Made by a program: the position numbers and the translations under genes
Shown here: one piece after another, positions 63,284 through 64,000 of the stretch
How the letters are laid out: every line of letters begins with the position of its first letter
Numbering within the stretch: the first letter of the stretch is position 1
Origin: Pseudomonas citronellolis
Lineage (GTDB): Bacteria; Pseudomonadota; Gammaproteobacteria; Pseudomonadales; Pseudomonadaceae
Length of the DNA: 64,000 nucleotides
Reading direction: 5' to 3'
NCBI RefSeq assembly: GCF_900112375.1
Contig: NZ_FOLS01000007.1
Location: forward strand, 2,620-66,619
The notes under the pieces: generated by a model
What the model was told of the DNA's origin: nothing
The model's database searches: none
Seen by the model: the letters and a program-made list of their open reading frames with translations, nothing else

Positions 63284-64000
63284 ATGACCTGTCGGGTTGC
63301 ATCGACCTGGGCCGGCCGGCGTCGCGCCTGGCTGGCCCTGCACCGCTGGCTGGCGCTGCTGGTCGGCCTGCCGCTGGCGCTGCTGGGCGCCAGCGGCGCG
63401 CTGCTGGAGCTGCGCGGGCCCATCCTGCGCTGGGAGCTGGGCGCCGCCGCGCTCAGCGCCAAGCCCCATGCCGCCGACGCCGTCGCCCTGGACGACGCGG
63501 CACTGCGCGAACGCGCCCGGCAAGCCTACCCGCGCTTCGCCCGCATCCTCGGCAGCGCGGGGCCACGCCAGGGCTTCCTGACCAGCGACAACGCCCTGGT
63601 CTTCGGCACCCTGGGCGACCGCGCGGGCACCGCGGTGGCCATGCTCGACCCTTACGACGGCGAGCCACGGGCCTTCTTCGTCTTCGACGACCTGTGGCTG
63701 GCCAAGGTGGTCGCGCTGCACCGCAGCCTGTTGCTGCCGCCGCCACTCGGCGTGCCTTTGCTGGCGGCGTGTGGCGCGGCGCTCTGCCTGTCGCTGCTCA
63801 GCGGCCTGTACCTGTGGTGGCCGGGCCGCCGCAACTGGTGGGCCGCGGCCAGCCTGCGGCGCGGCAGCCAGGGCACGCGACGACTGCGGGAATGGCACAA
63901 CCTGTGCGCCAGCTGGCTGTACCTGCCGCTGCTGCTGATCGCCCTGACCGGCACCTGGCTGGCGCTGCCGCCCGGGCTCGCCGGCGCCGCGCCAGCCAAG
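63284..64000 (+). CDS. PepSY-TM family protein, cut by the window end
   Basis: 239 codons are visible and the frame is open at the right edge. The protein has a first membrane segment (about 23-45, LHRWLALLVGLPLALLG), a soluble PepSY-like region, then LHRSLLLPPPLGVPLLA with a second segment and the GLYLWWPGRRNWW motif, and a further segment after REWHNLCASWLYLPLLL. This is the PepSY-associated TM layout of FptC/FoxB-type proteins found with siderophore receptors and thought to act in ferric-siderophore reduction or transfer. It follows the receptor gene after 7 bases, clearly in its operon. Confidence 0.88.
   Translation, partial: MTCRVASTWAGRRRAWLALHRWLALLVGLPLALLGASGALLELRGPILRWELGAAALSAKPHAADAVALDDAALRERARQAYPRFARILGSAGPRQGFLTSDNALVFGTLGDRAGTAVAMLDPYDGEPRAFFVFDDLWLAKVVALHRSLLLPPPLGVPLLAACGAALCLSLLSGLYLWWPGRRNWWAAASLRRGSQGTRRLREWHNLCASWLYLPLLLIALTGTWLALPPGLAGAAPAK

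Overview
The window is GC-rich bacterial chromosome and most likely comes from a Pseudomonas of the P. aeruginosa / P. nitroreducens / P. citronellolis type. The reasons are an 882-residue AceE followed by a two-lipoyl-domain AceF, REPIN-type intergenic palindromes, a FecI-FecR-FecA iron system and a pyochelin-family siderophore cluster. The species call is an inference. No rRNA, tRNA, CRISPR array, transposase or replication origin was seen.

Layout. 0.4-4.2 kb: two YcaC-like hydrolases and a pirin, divergent from a LysR regulator, then a YbaK-type deacylase. 4.35-10 kb: a mevalonate-degradation operon (degradative HMG-CoA reductase mvaA, HMG-CoA lyase mvaB, a small membrane protein and a TctA-like permease), divergent from a MocR-type regulator with a clear palindromic candidate operator. 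10-16.8 kb: a GNAT acetyltransferase, a hypothetical protein, a repeat cluster, fecA-fecR-fecI, and DUF4142 and DUF883 stress-type proteins. 17-22.4 kb: a KfrA-like coiled-coil DNA-binding protein and aceEF. 23-27.6 kb: an AaeB/AaeX/AaeA-like aromatic-acid efflux operon, more REP elements and an MFS transporter. 27.6-32 kb: an uncharacterised operon with a TIM-barrel isomerase-like protein, an IPNS-family oxygenase, an amino-acid-type binding protein and a fused permease/ATPase.

32.4-35.4 kb is a less GC-rich accessory island. It holds a frameshifted PAAR gene, an intact PAAR gene with a C-terminal extension, a VRR-NUC nuclease toxin and a DUF3396 immunity protein, which together form an orphan type VI secretion cargo module. 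35.5-42 kb: a PanE-like reductase, then an operon of AhpD-like protein, acyl-CoA-dehydrogenase-like flavoenzyme and a sulfonate/nitrate-type ABC transporter with a Tat-exported binding protein, divergent from an AraC regulator.

42-64 kb is a complete siderophore cluster in the order pchDHIEFKCBA on the minus strand, divergent from pchR, a TonB-dependent receptor and a PepSY-TM gene cut by the window end. The gene order, a PchE without an epimerase insertion and a PchK-type reductase in place of PchG match the enantio-pyochelin system of P. protegens rather than the pyochelin system of P. aeruginosa. PchA and PchB make salicylate, PchD activates it, PchE and PchF add two cysteines as thiazolines, PchK reduces one ring, PchC edits, PchH and PchI are ABC exporter-like half-transporters, and the receptor imports the ferric complex. 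Two Fur-box-like sites lie in the pchD-pchR intergenic region.
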